A DNA stretch of 64,000 nt, taken from contig JADWOT020000001.1 of NCBI GenBank assembly GCA_036345935.2, forward strand, positions 29,579,062 through 29,643,061, given 5' to 3'. A model generated the notes under the pieces. The model was not told the origin of the DNA. It ran no database searches and saw only the letters and a list, made by a program, of their open reading frames with translations. Source of the stretch: Taenia hydatigena (taxonomy: Eukaryota > Platyhelminthes > Cestoda > Cyclophyllidea > Taeniidae). This document shows positions 12,311 to 23,970 of the stretch, piece by piece. Position 1 is the first letter of the stretch, and every line of letters starts with the position of its first letter. The position numbers and the translations under genes are program-made.

Positions 12311-14855
12311 GCTCCCAACCACTTGCCGTTTCCTTTCTATACCCAATTAATTTTCCATCATCTACAAATTGTAAGGGTTGGTTTAGCCTCCTTTTTTGTC
12401 TATTGTCACGGACACAGTTGATTGACAGGAAGTGCATTTTTGCGACTGATTCGAGATGGTTAAAATAGAGGTGATTAATGTGACTCCTCAAATTCTCCTA
12501 ATGTAAAACAGTCGTGAGTAGGTGCAACACTTAATCAACTGGACTTGTTATTCAATTTTCCCTGTCTCCTCTACCAACTAATGTTTGCTTTGCCTCCATG
12601 CTTCTCTGCACCAAATGGCTGACTTTTTAACAGCTCTTTTACGCGGCATCAGCACAAACATTACAACACAACAAGGCGCTAGCGATATGCATGAAATGCA
12701 AAGCTGCAGTGTCAGTTCACGCGTTTCCGTTTCCAGTATTCTAGGTAAGATGGACTCATTGGCTGGAAATATTCAGATTTCCCACAGGGGGAACTCCATT
12801 AAATCCAGCCGGTGTGTTGACTATTGCACAATGTCATTCAGACAGCGTGGATGCCAGAGCCTAGAGGAAGATTAGGTGAGCCGTCATTTTATCGCCACGA
12901 GCTAGAGTTAGTGAGTCCTCTTCGCCCTCCTGCACAGGTCGACTGTACTTGCTTTAGTATCGCAGGCGCTGACACTCCTCTATGGTTACCCAGGCAGGTG
13001 TCTCAGGGCTGAAGAGAAGCAGAGTAGATATTTGGCCTCTCATTTCATCCTGCAGCAAGAGGTAATGCATTACCCAACGAAGAGATGCTTAAAGGTAGCA
13101 TAGGTGGACATTACCCCTCAGTAGGTTTACTAGGGTTGTCAGACATTGATACTTCCTCTCTTATGGTGGCATGTCTTCTTCGCTGCAACAGTCGATGAGT
13201 AAACCACATGGCGCTTTTGACGTTGCAGTGACCTAATGCCAATGCCTAACAGCAAATTATTTTGCGTGACGTCTTTCTGTGCCTGCTAGTCATTCAATTA
13301 GCTTATCAGGCAAAGGTACTTGCTTGAGCAGCTAGATTGTGGTCCTTCACTCAAGCCACTTCTCCAACCGATCCACTGCAAGGTGTCACAGATTCCTCGC
13401 TAATTTTCTTTTCCTTGGCTCTTATCTTTTTCCCAAGAGTGGGGTGAAAACAGGTACGGAGCACTCCCCATTGGTGAGTGTGATGATGGTTATGCTGGTT
13501 CAGTGAGTGCTTTACTCTCTCGACGGAAGATGATGATGACTGTTCCGTAGCCAGAGGCGTGTTCGTCAACCGCCTCTCACCTAGCACGGACAACTTTTGT
13601 TCTCTTATCGCTACCTTGCTCTGTGCTGCACTAACCTCAAGAATTTCTAAGGCCACGTGAAGGTGCTTGGTCCTCATTGAGACAGCAATAACCAGGATCC
13701 AAATGCAGCGTTGGATAGGCGCTCGAGACGTAGCTGAGTGCATCGAAGTGTAAAAAAGAGGCCGTTGGATGCCGTGATGGGGTTAAAAAGAAAGAATCCT
13801 TAGTAAGCTGTGTCCACCTAAACAAAAAAATGCTGTGAGCGGCAGAAAGCTTTTAAATGTGTTTGGATGGTATTTCGAAATGGAGTCGGTATGGACCGTT
13901 AGTCGGAAAGACGTCAGTGAGTTTGCCATTTCGGTTTCTCATTACTACTTTCCAAACCAATGAAATGCCAAGTCGGCACGGTTAAGGCGTTAGTTCTGTT
14001 CTGCTCCTTAAACAAATTTCCATACCAAAACGCTAAATAATGTAACATGTTTTCCACATTTCTCATGAAGGTTGGTTCATGTTGTGTTAGAGACAAAGAG
14101 GACACAGTCATCAGCCTGCATTCGTCTCTTCTACCCAATATCAGTCACACCTTTGAAGAGAATAAAGTGGATTGTTAATACCATTTATTTTGCGTTTTCG
14201 TAATGAAACTTCGCCCTCCCAAAGCAACCGCAGTTTGGATCCGTGCTTTACCACCCGACAACAATTACGCCGATGTTGCGTGACTGAGGGCAGAAGTGAC
14301 TGTGGAGCGATGTGGCATTACCTGCTTCTGGCTTCCGCCTTTTCAGGATGCGCTATCTTTCAGTTTTCCTTTTTTAATGGCATTTTCGATAAAACGGAAC
14401 GAATAAACTGATGTCGGAGGACAGCAGTATACGTACTGGTTTTTATGCTGGAAATTTGTGCATTGGTGGTTTGGTAGGCAGTGGGACATTTTAGTTTGGC
14501 AAGATTAAGGCTAGTTAGACCTTACTTGTTTAGAAAGAATTAAGAAGAATGATATTCCTTTACGCTCTATGCGATGAGAATGGAGGGCGAATTTGCACTT
14601 TACACAAAATTAGAACTTTATAATAGTCACCCTCTCAAGATGGATGATGGTGATAGGCGCTACCACAACGTCATCACAGGCAAATTAAAAAGTCATCAAC
14701 ATCTATCAATGTCTACGGTGGCAGCCGCAAGGAAGGAAGGCGAAATTGTCGCGGTTCCACGCATCAACGATCTATCCGAAGAGGTGCTTTTATGACGCAC
14801 ACTCGCGGGAGTGTTGCAGTGCCAAACATCCTGCTAGTTAACCATTCAACATCCC
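12311..14855. other. Unassigned; small repeat fragment near 13.54 kb
   Basis: At about 13525-13590 a short fragment of the T module is present (in-frame DDDDCSVARGVFVNRL, compare 27.2 and 30.3 kb). Around 13680-13710 a CCAGGATCCAAATGC-like stretch resembles 28.59 and 60.25 kb. The rest has no supported gene. Confidence 0.5.
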
Positions 14856-14861
14856 ACAGCT

Positions 14862-15150
14862 CCGCATAAGCAGCGCCGTTGGCAAAGCACCCAGAGATCC
14901 TCCTTGCAGCAGCGATTCCAATCACTGCGACAACGACTATGCAGCAGTCGCAACGACGACGCAAGTTGTCGCCTCTTTTGTGACGATTACGATCCAGACA
15001 GGGGTGCGACCTCTCCACCCAGTGTCCACTACCATTGTAGTAGAAACACTCGAGTCCGCGCTTTTCTTAGCCAGAGACGCCAACAATGTTTTATGTGCTT
15101 GTGGCTATGCCTACATCAACGGCCTGCGAAACCATGTGCACAGATTTTAA
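14862..15150 (+). repeat. Direct repeat with 63.70-63.98 kb
   Basis: About 280 bases align directly with 63705-63985 (shared AAAGCACCC, GATCCTCC, CGACAACGAC, CGATCCAGACAGGG and GAAACCATGTGC-like motifs). In the first half the same plus frame is open in both copies and keeps KAP-DPP-SS and then IQTG; in the second half the frames diverge. A minus frame also reads through here with a hydrophobic VVVAVIGIAAARR stretch, but the corresponding frame is broken in the 63.7-kb copy. This is probably a decayed coding repeat; function unknown. Confidence 0.55.
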
Positions 15151-16190
15151 ACATTCTCATGCGTAGAACCTGTTTCACAAAATTAAGTGCTTAGAGTTGT
15201 AATTCGTGAGTTCAACATTATCTCCGGGTTAATGGTCTTAAGACCTGGTGTTGTGGGAGGAGAAGTGGTGACATTTAAATGCATAGTTGGATGCTCTCGT
15301 CTCACGATGCATCGCATAACATTTGTCCCTTTGATGGTAAGAACTAAAAGTCGCCCCAAGAGATTAGTCACTTGTCGAGTTTGTGTAAGTAATTGATGTT
15401 CAAGTTCCAATCCAGCTGTCTGACTGAGTAGTAGGTTGTTGAGAGCCGAATAAACCCACTAAACATGACCGGCTTATCAGACTACGCACCTTAGGTGACG
15501 CTGACAAATTATTGTGCAAAGGAAAAGCTCCATTAGTAAGTTAATCGAGCAAATGATTTAGCTATGTCGAGTCAGTTTGGGTGAGGCAGCATACCATAGT
15601 AGAGCAATGGCCAGGATGCACTGCATCTCGCAGACAACACTACGAAGGAGTGGTTGCTCGGACCCTGCAGCACATCTGCCTTTGCTGATAGGTGAATGCA
15701 AACAGGTCTGATGATTGATGAATGAACTCGTTCACAAAACTTGGGTTTGTAGCATTCCTCTGCTATCATCAGATGAAATGCAAAGAAGGACGCAGTAGCA
15801 TTCCAATGAATAATATCGTCTTGTTGGATGGCTGGATGCTCTCCCTTTGCTGTGCACTGCGCAGAGAGATAAGCGACTCGCTTTTGACTAAAGGAAGGTG
15901 AGTATCGTTTTCTACCTTCGAAAAGTTGTGAAGTTGCCTTGGAAAAGTCTCGTCTCAGCCAGTTCTGCTAAAAAATAAAGTAAGGAATGTACCTCATGTC
16001 AAATGTTCTGGGAACCCACCGCAAATCTCCAGACATGGAAGCATAATCTTCCCCCTTATTAATCAATGTCATAGTGTGCTGATAGAGCCTGTAAAACATT
16101 AAAGACTCACTGGATATGCCTTTCTGCTAATTTATTTTGCGCAGTCACGTCGTCCCTTGAAAAGCTAAAATACGTGTCACAAGTAGCAAT
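15151..16190. other. Unassigned
   Basis: No supported gene or shared repeat. Plus and minus frames over 15183-15410 are complementary artefacts. Confidence 0.5.
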
Positions 16191-16194
16191 TATT

Positions 16195-16625
16195 GCCAAC
16201 TTTCGTGCGTGCATCACTAATGTCAATTAGTCATTTCCCACTTTGCTCATCGCCTGCCCCTATTGGCTATCCAGTATACTTGTCATGCTCTCAACATGCT
16301 TCCAGCCAACCAGCAAGCCACGCAGACAATCAATTGAGAAAGGAAGCAACTTTTAAGTTACCTATTGCACAAATTGACTGACTGACTGACTGACTAGTCC
16401 ATCAACTAATCAAATGACCATTCAACTGACCAACAGCCAAAACGAGACTTATTCCTTGGCATAGATTGATGATTATAACGATTCCAATGGCAAGTGACAT
16501 CTAAGATGGGCAATGCTCTCTGCCGGGGTTCGTTAGGTTTTCATACAGCCTGCCATTTAGTCTCGCATATTGTTGAATGCGTGACTGGCCGAACCGGCAA
16601 ACCAAATGAGCATCCACCTGATCAA
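16195..16625 (+). repeat. Inverted partner of 23.29-23.85 kb
   Basis: Aligns with the reverse complement of 23290-23850: CGTGCGTG-ATCACTAATGTCAAT, ATGCTCTCAACA, CTGACTAGTCCATCAA, and GCTCTCTGCC with GGGTTCGTT all recur in order on the opposite strand. The two copies point at each other across about 6.7 kb. A TGAC run sits at 16376-16396. No conserved reading frame was found. Confidence 0.65.
16376..16396. repeat. (TGAC)n microsatellite
   Basis: Five tandem TGAC units. The opposite-strand copy near 23495-23505 has only two to three units, so the run expanded after the larger duplication. Confidence 0.8.
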
Positions 16626-16739
16626 CAGCCAGCAATTGTGTTTCTGTGTCGACATCCTCTGTAGTACGTCGGCACCACCGTTAAAAATTGGGAACTCAAG
16701 ATGTGCTTCCTGAATAGACAATGAAAATTAGCACTTGGT

Positions 16740-18075
16740 GTGACCAAAACTTCATTTGAACCATACTACTATGCCGGAGTGAAAGGTGGCAGAAGGTAAG
16801 GAACACGAGCATCCAAGCAGTGGAAGGAGCAAACAGTATCATAGTTAATGTAAATTGACAGTGGCCCATATACTGCCACTAATCTACCAAATAGACTGCA
16901 TTGCGGTAGCAATTCACCGGTGGCAAGACTGGGTACGTGCTGAAGAAGACAGCGCAGACCATATCATCCTCCGACAGTGTCTTCGCCAAGTCACCGAAGC
17001 ATAAACTTTGCGACGATGTGGCTGCCTTATCTGTCATCAATGAGAAGACGATCATGTACTCCAACTCTGCCCTTTGCAAAGGTGTAGAGGTCAAGGAGGT
17101 GAGACAAAATCCGCATTCCTAATGCACTTTGCGATTCGCTCTTGCAATAAATGCTCTTATCTTATTAATTGGAGAATCCTCTTTCAAGTGATTTGGTTTA
17201 TGCCACCTAAGACGTTGTTAAAACTGACACCACACAGGATTCTTACAGGCGAAAGCTCGAGAGCTCTTTACTGACGAGCAGTGCGACAGGAAAGATTCCA
17301 TTATGCTTCTTCTCTTCTGTCTATTCTGTGTTTGATAGATCCCTAAGGCTGCGAAGATTACGAGGACTCGCTTGGGTCGAAAGGACACCTCCGACAATGT
17401 CACTCATGCATGAAGTATACTCATAGATATGAGACGGTAAAAATCACTAGATGATTGTAGGGACGAAGTTTATCGAGTCTCAAATTTCTTGATGTAGCAA
17501 TCCGCTCTTGAACCAAGGAGACAATGGATGATTTTTGAATCTCTCCCACCTCGCAAAGGAAACGTTAGCAGTCGAGACAACTCGGATTATCAAAATCGAG
17601 CGACTTAAGTAGCCGGTAACACACCTGCATGTCCAAGTAGGCAAGTTGTGAGGACATCGTTTGTCCAGTAATAGGGCCATCAATGGATGCAAAAACGGTC
17701 CCGATCCACATTGACTGAGCGGTGACTTCAACGACAGATGAGGCTATTACAATGTCAGCAGCTGTGTGTCGACACATCCATAAAGGTGTGTAACAGAATG
17801 GAATTCGTCTTTCCTTACTTGACCCTCATTTACTCGCAACGAGTAGATTGAATGCAGGTGCGTATCACCATCCATCACTGGTGACATGAGTAACGAGGTG
17901 GGGTGATGAGGATAAGGCGCGTGTGGAGGAGGACTAGTGCTCATGCTCTACCATCACCATTTCTGTGATTGGTGTCGCTGGGAGACTTTGCCTGATTCTA
18001 CGGCGAGACAGACAGCAGCATCAGGTCGACACGTTTGAATTATATATGCCTGACTAATTTGTATTCAAAGTTGGA
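16740..18075 (-). repeat. Long form of the T-M family, copy B
   Basis: About 1.33 kb, read on the minus strand from the T end (18.07 kb) to 16.74 kb. The order is: T fragment with TATATAATTC; M segment reading SPVMDGDTHLHSIYSL; a stretch reading SIDGPIT then SQLAYLDMQVCYRLLKSLDF (17620-17590); then RNLRSLRD; and finally CFGDLAKTLSEDDMVCAVFF (17010-16950) ending NAVYLVD. The last two peptides recur in frame in the copies at 33.0-34.5 (+) and 18.9-20.4 kb (-). The frame is interrupted by stops, so this copy is not a working gene. No known domain recognised. Confidence 0.6.
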
Positions 18076-18114
18076 CGATGACGTTTTTAAAATTTGACAG
18101 AATACGAGAAAATC

Positions 18115-18690
18115 GGTCATTTAAAGCTGCTATCAACCCAACAAAATCGAGGGTAGTAAGAGGCATCAATGTTGTGTTTCCTTACTAGGCATAGCTTCAT
18201 TATCGGATTAAGGTCCAGCGGCAGCACGGCAACCTCCATTCACCTCACTTTTGTGGCGGCTAATTCTTGCCTAGAGCAAATTCGAGCAGGAGGTATTGAC
18301 CGCTGACAAAAGTTATGTACTAATAATTTGCTTAAAATAGGCCCGTCTCTCGACTCGGGTGGCGCAGGAGACGGTACGAAATGTTATGTCTCCAGCCACC
18401 AATTTAGCTAATATAATGACGGTGGCGATTCGTTCCTTCTGCTTGGTCATCGTTTCCTTACACGCTTTGCGTGCTGATGCTCATATTCACTCTGGGCGAG
18501 AATCGACAGCCACAAAACGTTGAGTGCGTCCATTCGGCTTGACCCAAATTCTGCGGGTTTCCGTTAGACATATCTACACCTCGTGCCGTCGGTGGGTTTT
18601 AACCCAACTAAAAGGCTGTGCCTAGTAAGGAAAAACGAAATTGATGTTCCTCATAGCGCCTTGAGTTTGTTTGATTAGTAGAACGAGTGG
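18115..18690. repeat. Foldback unit 1 (inverted arms)
   Basis: The left arm, about 18115-18300 (+), aligns with the reverse complement of about 18460-18690, leaving a spacer of about 160 bases. The arms share TTCCTTACTAGGCA, a GGCAGCACG-like stretch, and then an in-frame LIL-A-S-FEQ / SILAQSEYEHQ peptide. The same arrangement occurs at 32.34-33.00 and 61.40-62.37 kb. Foldback elements are known as mobile elements with long inverted arms, but I can neither show mobility here nor assign a known family. Confidence 0.55.
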
Positions 18691-18900
18691 CTTGAATGCA
18701 GGTAGGCAGCATTCTCCATTACTAGTTGCATGATTAGCGAGGTAACTTAATGAGGATAAAGGACGTTAAGAGAAGGCTCGACGATGTCATTGCTTCGTTG
18801 CTGCCTCCGTGATAGGTGCTGCTGCTAGGATGCCGGGGTGCATGCACACGCGCAGCTCTGCTGATCAGAACGGGTCAGATCAGCAACCACCACAGCCACT
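18660..18900 (-). repeat. M segment of T-M unit, T end truncated
   Basis: On the minus strand this reads YADVTKWLWW at its start (18.89 kb), then SCACAC, QQHL, EPSLNVL and LVMENAAYLHSSHS. It matches 61.11-61.34 kb and 32.08-32.30 kb closely (about one difference per eight bases). The T core is cut off just before the TATA stretch, where long copy C begins. Confidence 0.6.
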
Positions 18901-18904
18901 TCGT

Positions 18905-20350
18905 CACGTCAGCATACCACCATGCCAGAGTAAAAGAGGCTTGAAGGTAAGGAGCATGAGCAACCAAGCATCAGAAAAAGGAAAGGAAAAACAGTGTCGA
19001 GGTCAATTTGAATTGTCAGTAGTACCTATGCTGTCAAAATGGACCCAGTTTTACTGCATTGAGACAGCAGTCAACCAATGCAAACCTCCAGTACGTGCAG
19101 AATAAGGCTTCGCAGACTGACTCGTCCTTCAACAGCGCTATCACCGTGTCACCAAAGCATGAAACTTGCAGCAATGTGGCTGCCTAATTCATCGTCGACG
19201 AGAAGACAAGGATTTGAGATTGAATCACGAGTGTTCTGGAGGCGAGTAAATAAATAATATGAGATTTTGCGGTCTATTTAATCCCACTTTACTTGTTTCA
19301 AGGGTGTGAAGGTCAAGAAGGAGAGATAAACGCCAAACTGACCACGCGCTTTGCGATCCCTTCTTGCCACGACCCGAGCAGATACCAACCAGAGAGTCTT
19401 CAGTGCTTTTTTATGGTGTTCTCTTTCAAGTGCTGCGATTGGTGCCATTTGTTGAAACGGGCGCCACACGGGATTCTCAACAGACAAAAGACCGAAAGAT
19501 TCCGGCGTACTTGTTCTTTTCCGTCTATCCTACCCCTGGTTGACCCCTAAGACCATGACGGTTGCAAGGACTCACTTGGGTCGAAGAACCATCTCTGTAG
19601 TAATCACTCATGCGAGAAGTGAATGCAGGGACATGAGTCGTTAAATTTCACTAGATAGTTGCAAGGGCGAATTTGAGCCAAGCCTGAAAGTTCCCGAGGC
19701 TGCAAGCTACTTTTGAACCAAGGAGAACAAAGTGGATGAAAGACGAATCGCTCCCACATTGCAGAAAAACGTTAGCAGTCCAGACAAATTGACGAGTCCA
19801 AGTCAAATGGCTTTGTTAGCGAGCAACACACGCCTGTCTGCCAAAGTAGGCAAGTTGTGCAAGCGTCACTTGTTTAGCGATTGGATCACCATTTGGTGCT
19901 AAAATGGCAAGAGGTCCACCACGATCGTAGATGCTACTTGCAAACAGTCTCAATCTGCATTGGCTGAGAGGTGGCTCCCACGAAGTTTGATGCTGCTGCA
20001 ATGTCAGCAGCGATGCACCGCCATAATTGTGAAGGCGCGTAACAGGGCGGGCATCAATTTCCATCACTGGGGACATTGATGATGAGTTGGGATGAGGAGG
20101 ATTAAGCACGTTCGGGAATGGACAGGTTCTGTTGCTGAACCACCACAGTCGCTGTAATTAGTGCTGCTGCGAGGAAGAAGAGACGCAGGCACACGCGATT
20201 TCAACGGCCAGATTAGCCACCACATAATTCAATAACGTTGACATTTCTGAATCGGCTTCATCACGTCGCCATACCTGTATTATTCATGCTTGACTACGAA
20301 GCGTTCAAAGAACACGTCTCTGGCTTCGGAACCGTCGTCTTTAGCCTTCA
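18905..20350 (-). repeat. Long form of the T-M family, copy C
   Basis: About 1.45 kb on the minus strand, starting at a T module (20245-20345: DDGSEARDVFFERF). It continues through an M segment (SPVMEIDAR), LTLQQHQTSWEPPLSQC, TLAQLAYFGRQACVAR (19860-19810), a T-P-L segment (SFLTFTPLKQ near 19310-19290), and CFGDTVIALLKDESVCEALF (19150-19095). Stops and shifts break it. Compared with copies A and B the order is the same and the replacements are often conservative. Confidence 0.55.
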
Positions 20351-20514
20351 CATCAATTAAGAGTACTTCCTGGCGGATCGTACTCTACTCTTTCTAAGGG
20401 AATAAAAGCTATGCAAAAATGAGGGAAAGAGGATGCACAGACCCAATTACAGAAAACAACAACCCAACGAAATGTGTCGCAGACTCAGAAAGCACTTTTC
20501 TCTCTCAAACGTAA

Positions 20515-20600
20515 ATGATGACGGTTCTGCAGCAAGAATGGTGTTCGCCGAACACTTCTCGTTCACCATTGAGGACTACTAAGTCAAGCCTATATGAAGC
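20515..20600 (+). repeat. Isolated T module
   Basis: Reads NDDGSAARMVFAEHF then TIEDY on the plus strand, followed by a stop. It carries the palindrome GTTCGCCGAAC and a CTATATG stretch in the positions seen in other copies. No M segment follows. Confidence 0.55.
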
Positions 20601-21779
20601 GCATAAGCCGTAATTATTTCAGTCGTTCGGTCTAGCAGATGGACGCGAGTGCTTATGACTATGACCGTAGCAGATAGAGATGCCAATGATGCCTGAGCTG
20701 GCGTGCATAACTGTGCTTCTCTTCACATCTCAGTGGTTAGTGCTGCCTTGACCTAAGGGAACTCCACAACCACGTAAAGGGGTTGTGTTATAGCAGCCTT
20801 AGTCAGAGTGTGAATGCAGCATCACCACCTGTTCGGGGTATATGGCTGAGGTGATGTGGTGGAGCTATTTCTCGAAAAAACCTTAGCATCGACTCCTTAC
20901 TCTCCTCCCTCTACTTTACGCATACACTGAGGCCACTTATCGGTGCTGAGGAGACGTCAGGCTTTTAACCACCAATGTGAGGTGGTGAGACTTCAAGCGT
21001 ATTGTGTCCCACAGCTGCTCTAGGCCTTCCGGTCCAGCCTTTGTTCTTTCCACGCTGATGCATTTGATCCTCGCTTGAATGCCATTGTCTGTCAAACCCA
21101 AGTGGAATCTTGCACAATTCACAAAGAGTAATGCGAATTCCCTGCCTGTGGCCGCGATCAAAGGACATTGGGAGGCTGCTGTGGCCCAAAGCACACACCT
21201 TCTCACTGAACTCAGGGTGGCATCCTAGTCAGCTCAAGTGACGCCCAATTCTCCTTCTTTTTCCTTACTCCTTCAGCAAGTCAACTGTTGTAGGTGTGCA
21301 AGAATGCGCACTTGAATGAAATAAGATGTCATTTGTGCAAGGTTTAGTTGCATCGGCGTGGAAAGAGAAAAGGCTTAGAAAAAGTGGAAACATTAGGAAG
21401 ATAATGTCTGATTCGCATAAAGATGGTGTGCGGTATCTTCCCTTACGTCACCTTGAGTATGTGACGATCATTTTGCCCATGTTCTTCTTGGACGGCTAGT
21501 TAATCAGTGGAGTGTAAATCAATTTTAAATGGAGTAAACGTATGCAACTGCTTCTGAGGTTCTTAATTTTGGTGGTATTGTCTACGTTGGTAGCATGGTT
21601 ACTGATCTATTGATTAGTTGACAACCAGAGCCATGACCATTTGGCATCTGACTTTCTCCTATTATAACCTACGCACTTGATTGCCAAATGAGAGAAACTG
21701 GTAAAATGGATCACCCACAGCTACAGCCACGCCCAACAGATGGTTCGTTACAGACATAACTAACGAACGGCAACTTGAG
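20601..21779. other. Unassigned
   Basis: No supported gene. Two minus frames at 20937-21206 overlap each other in different phases and have no relative in the window. Confidence 0.5.
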
Positions 21780-22560
21780 CGATCGCTAAATGAGGTCTGA
21801 CATCGACGACATCACTTGAAAGCCAATTCTCCAAGTAATCAAATGAAAGCATTAATTAAAAGAGCGCATTGCGAAGCGTCCAAAGGCTGTGAGATTCGTC
21901 ACCCCTCTTTGACCTTCTCACCCTTGGAACAAGCAGAGTGTGAGCAGTCAGTACACAAAGCCTCATGGAATCCAATTGCTCGCGTCCGGCACGCTCGGAT
22001 GATTGGGTGCTGCTGCTCACGCAGTTCAGTTTCAAATCCTCGTCAACTCGTCGACGGCAGACGAGGCAGTCACATCGCCGCAATGCTCATGCTTTGGTGA
22101 GTTTATGAAGATGCCATCGGAGGATGAAATAGTCTGCGTAGCCTTCTTCTGCACATACCGAGGCTGCGCATTGGTGAACTGCTGCTACCTGGCAACATAA
22201 TGTCACTAGAGGTGTTGCTGTCAATTTAAAATAACTTCGATACTGGTTTTCTTGCCTAATTTTGACGTTTGGTTACTCGTGTTTCCTACCTATTATCCTC
22301 TTTCACTCTGGCATAGTAGTAGGATTAATATAAAGTTTTGCCCACTTAAAGTGCTAATTTTCACTACCCATCTTGGGAAGTATCGGGTAAAGAGAATGAG
22401 ATAACCAACAGTGCAATACGTGGATAGGTGAATAGGTGTGAGGGACGCGATGGTCATCTGTAGGAGGTGGTCAGGATTAATCAAATAAGTGGGAAAAGGA
22501 AGCAGCAATTGATGCGGATAATTCATTAGAATCACTAAAATGCGCAACAGTTGTCTTTCT
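21780..22560 (+). repeat. Long-form 3' half, copy D
   Basis: The plus strand aligns with the second half of copy A (33.85-34.45 kb). The frame reads HHLKANSPSNQ, SLTFSPLEQAE, then CFGEFMKMPSEDEIVCVAFF (22078-22137) and CTYRGCALVNCC before a stop. The 3' flank (CTTTCACTCTGGCATAG, then GTGAGGGACGCGATGGTCA) also matches copy A at 34.23-34.40 kb. The T-M half is missing. Confidence 0.6.
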
Positions 22561-23289
22561 CAAGCTCACTTTACTTCTGTCTCCTACTAGTTAAATGTCC
22601 TTGCATTCAGTGACTTCGGACCTCGCATGGAATGGTCGGAATGACGTCTGTGATAAGCCAGACAAAGGTGGATGCCCAGCCAGCATAAGCATAGACATAG
22701 ACACAGAGAGGTGATTACCTCAGGTTGAATGAATTCTCCGGCCGTTTCTCAATCCACCAACAAACTCTGAAGGATTTCACCTTTACATTTCAATAGTTGT
22801 TGAGGTAGTGCCTGATCGTATTATTTGCAGCACTCGAGCTCTCAGCAATCCGGCTACCCACAGTCAATTCAGCGCTAAACTCTCGGATGTGGACAAGGTG
22901 AATGGTATTTTCGCATTACTGGAAGCTGGTCAGAAAATGCAGCACTGATAACTCTATCCCAAAAGCATTTAGTCTTCACTGGAAAAGACTTGCCTAACAG
23001 AGGGTATCAAGTAAGTAGGACGAACGCCTCGAGACAAGAAGAGGAGACAAGAGATTACATTGAGTTCGTCTCTATGCCAAGTCATTCCTTGGACTACAAT
23101 AGGCCACAATTGTGTTGGACGTATAAGTCGGGTTGAGGAAATTCACGGTGTGCAACTTCGTCACCACCGGGTGGTAGGATGAGCAAATCTCCAGTTCTCA
23201 AATTTCACTGATGGTATCGACGCACTCCGGAGGACACTGACAAAGCAGCACAATCGCTAGCTGTTAGTCAGGCGGATTTTTAGTTGGTT

Positions 23290-23970
23290 TGCTGCTTTGG
23301 CCAGTCAAGCACTCAACAACTTGCGCGACAGAATGGCAGGTTGTGCGAAAACCCAACGAACTCTGGCAGAGAGCGTTGTCCATCTAAGTTGTCAATTGCC
23401 ATTTAATCGTCATAATAATCAGCCCACGCCAAGGGATTAGTCTCTTTGGAACTATTTGTCAGTTGATTGATAATTTGGTTATTTGATGGACTAGTCAGTC
23501 AGTCAACAATTTATGCAGTAGCTAATTTAAAAATTCGCTTCCTTTCTCACTTGGTTGTCTGCGTGCCTAGCTGGTTGGTTGGAAGCTTGTTGAGAGCATG
23601 GCAAGTTAGCTGAATAGGCAAAAGAAGCAGGTAGTGAACTGTCAGTAAATTAAGGTGCTGAGTATCTGCTGTTTAACCTGGAGCCACAGTCACGCCCTAC
23701 AGTCAGTTTGTTATCGACTCGACCAGCGAATCGAACCACAGATCTGCAAGTCAATGGAGGGATGCCGAATGGTACAGTAATAAGTGAATACAAGCAAAGT
23801 GGGAAACGTCCAATTGACATTAGTGATACACGCACGAAAGTTGGCAGCAGTGATTTCTTCAAGACTGTAACTGAACTCAATAAGGGTGGACGTGGGATGA
23901 ATACGTGACTGCGTAAAATGAGTTGGCAGAAAGGCATATCGTGGGAGTCTCTGACGTCCCACTGGTTCAT
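23290..23970 (-). repeat. Inverted partner of 16.2 kb
   Basis: Reverse-complement match to 16195-16625 over about 23290-23850 (see that entry). The remainder to 23970 has no partner in the window. Opposing frames at 23650-23970 and 23708-23908 are complementary artefacts. Confidence 0.6.
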
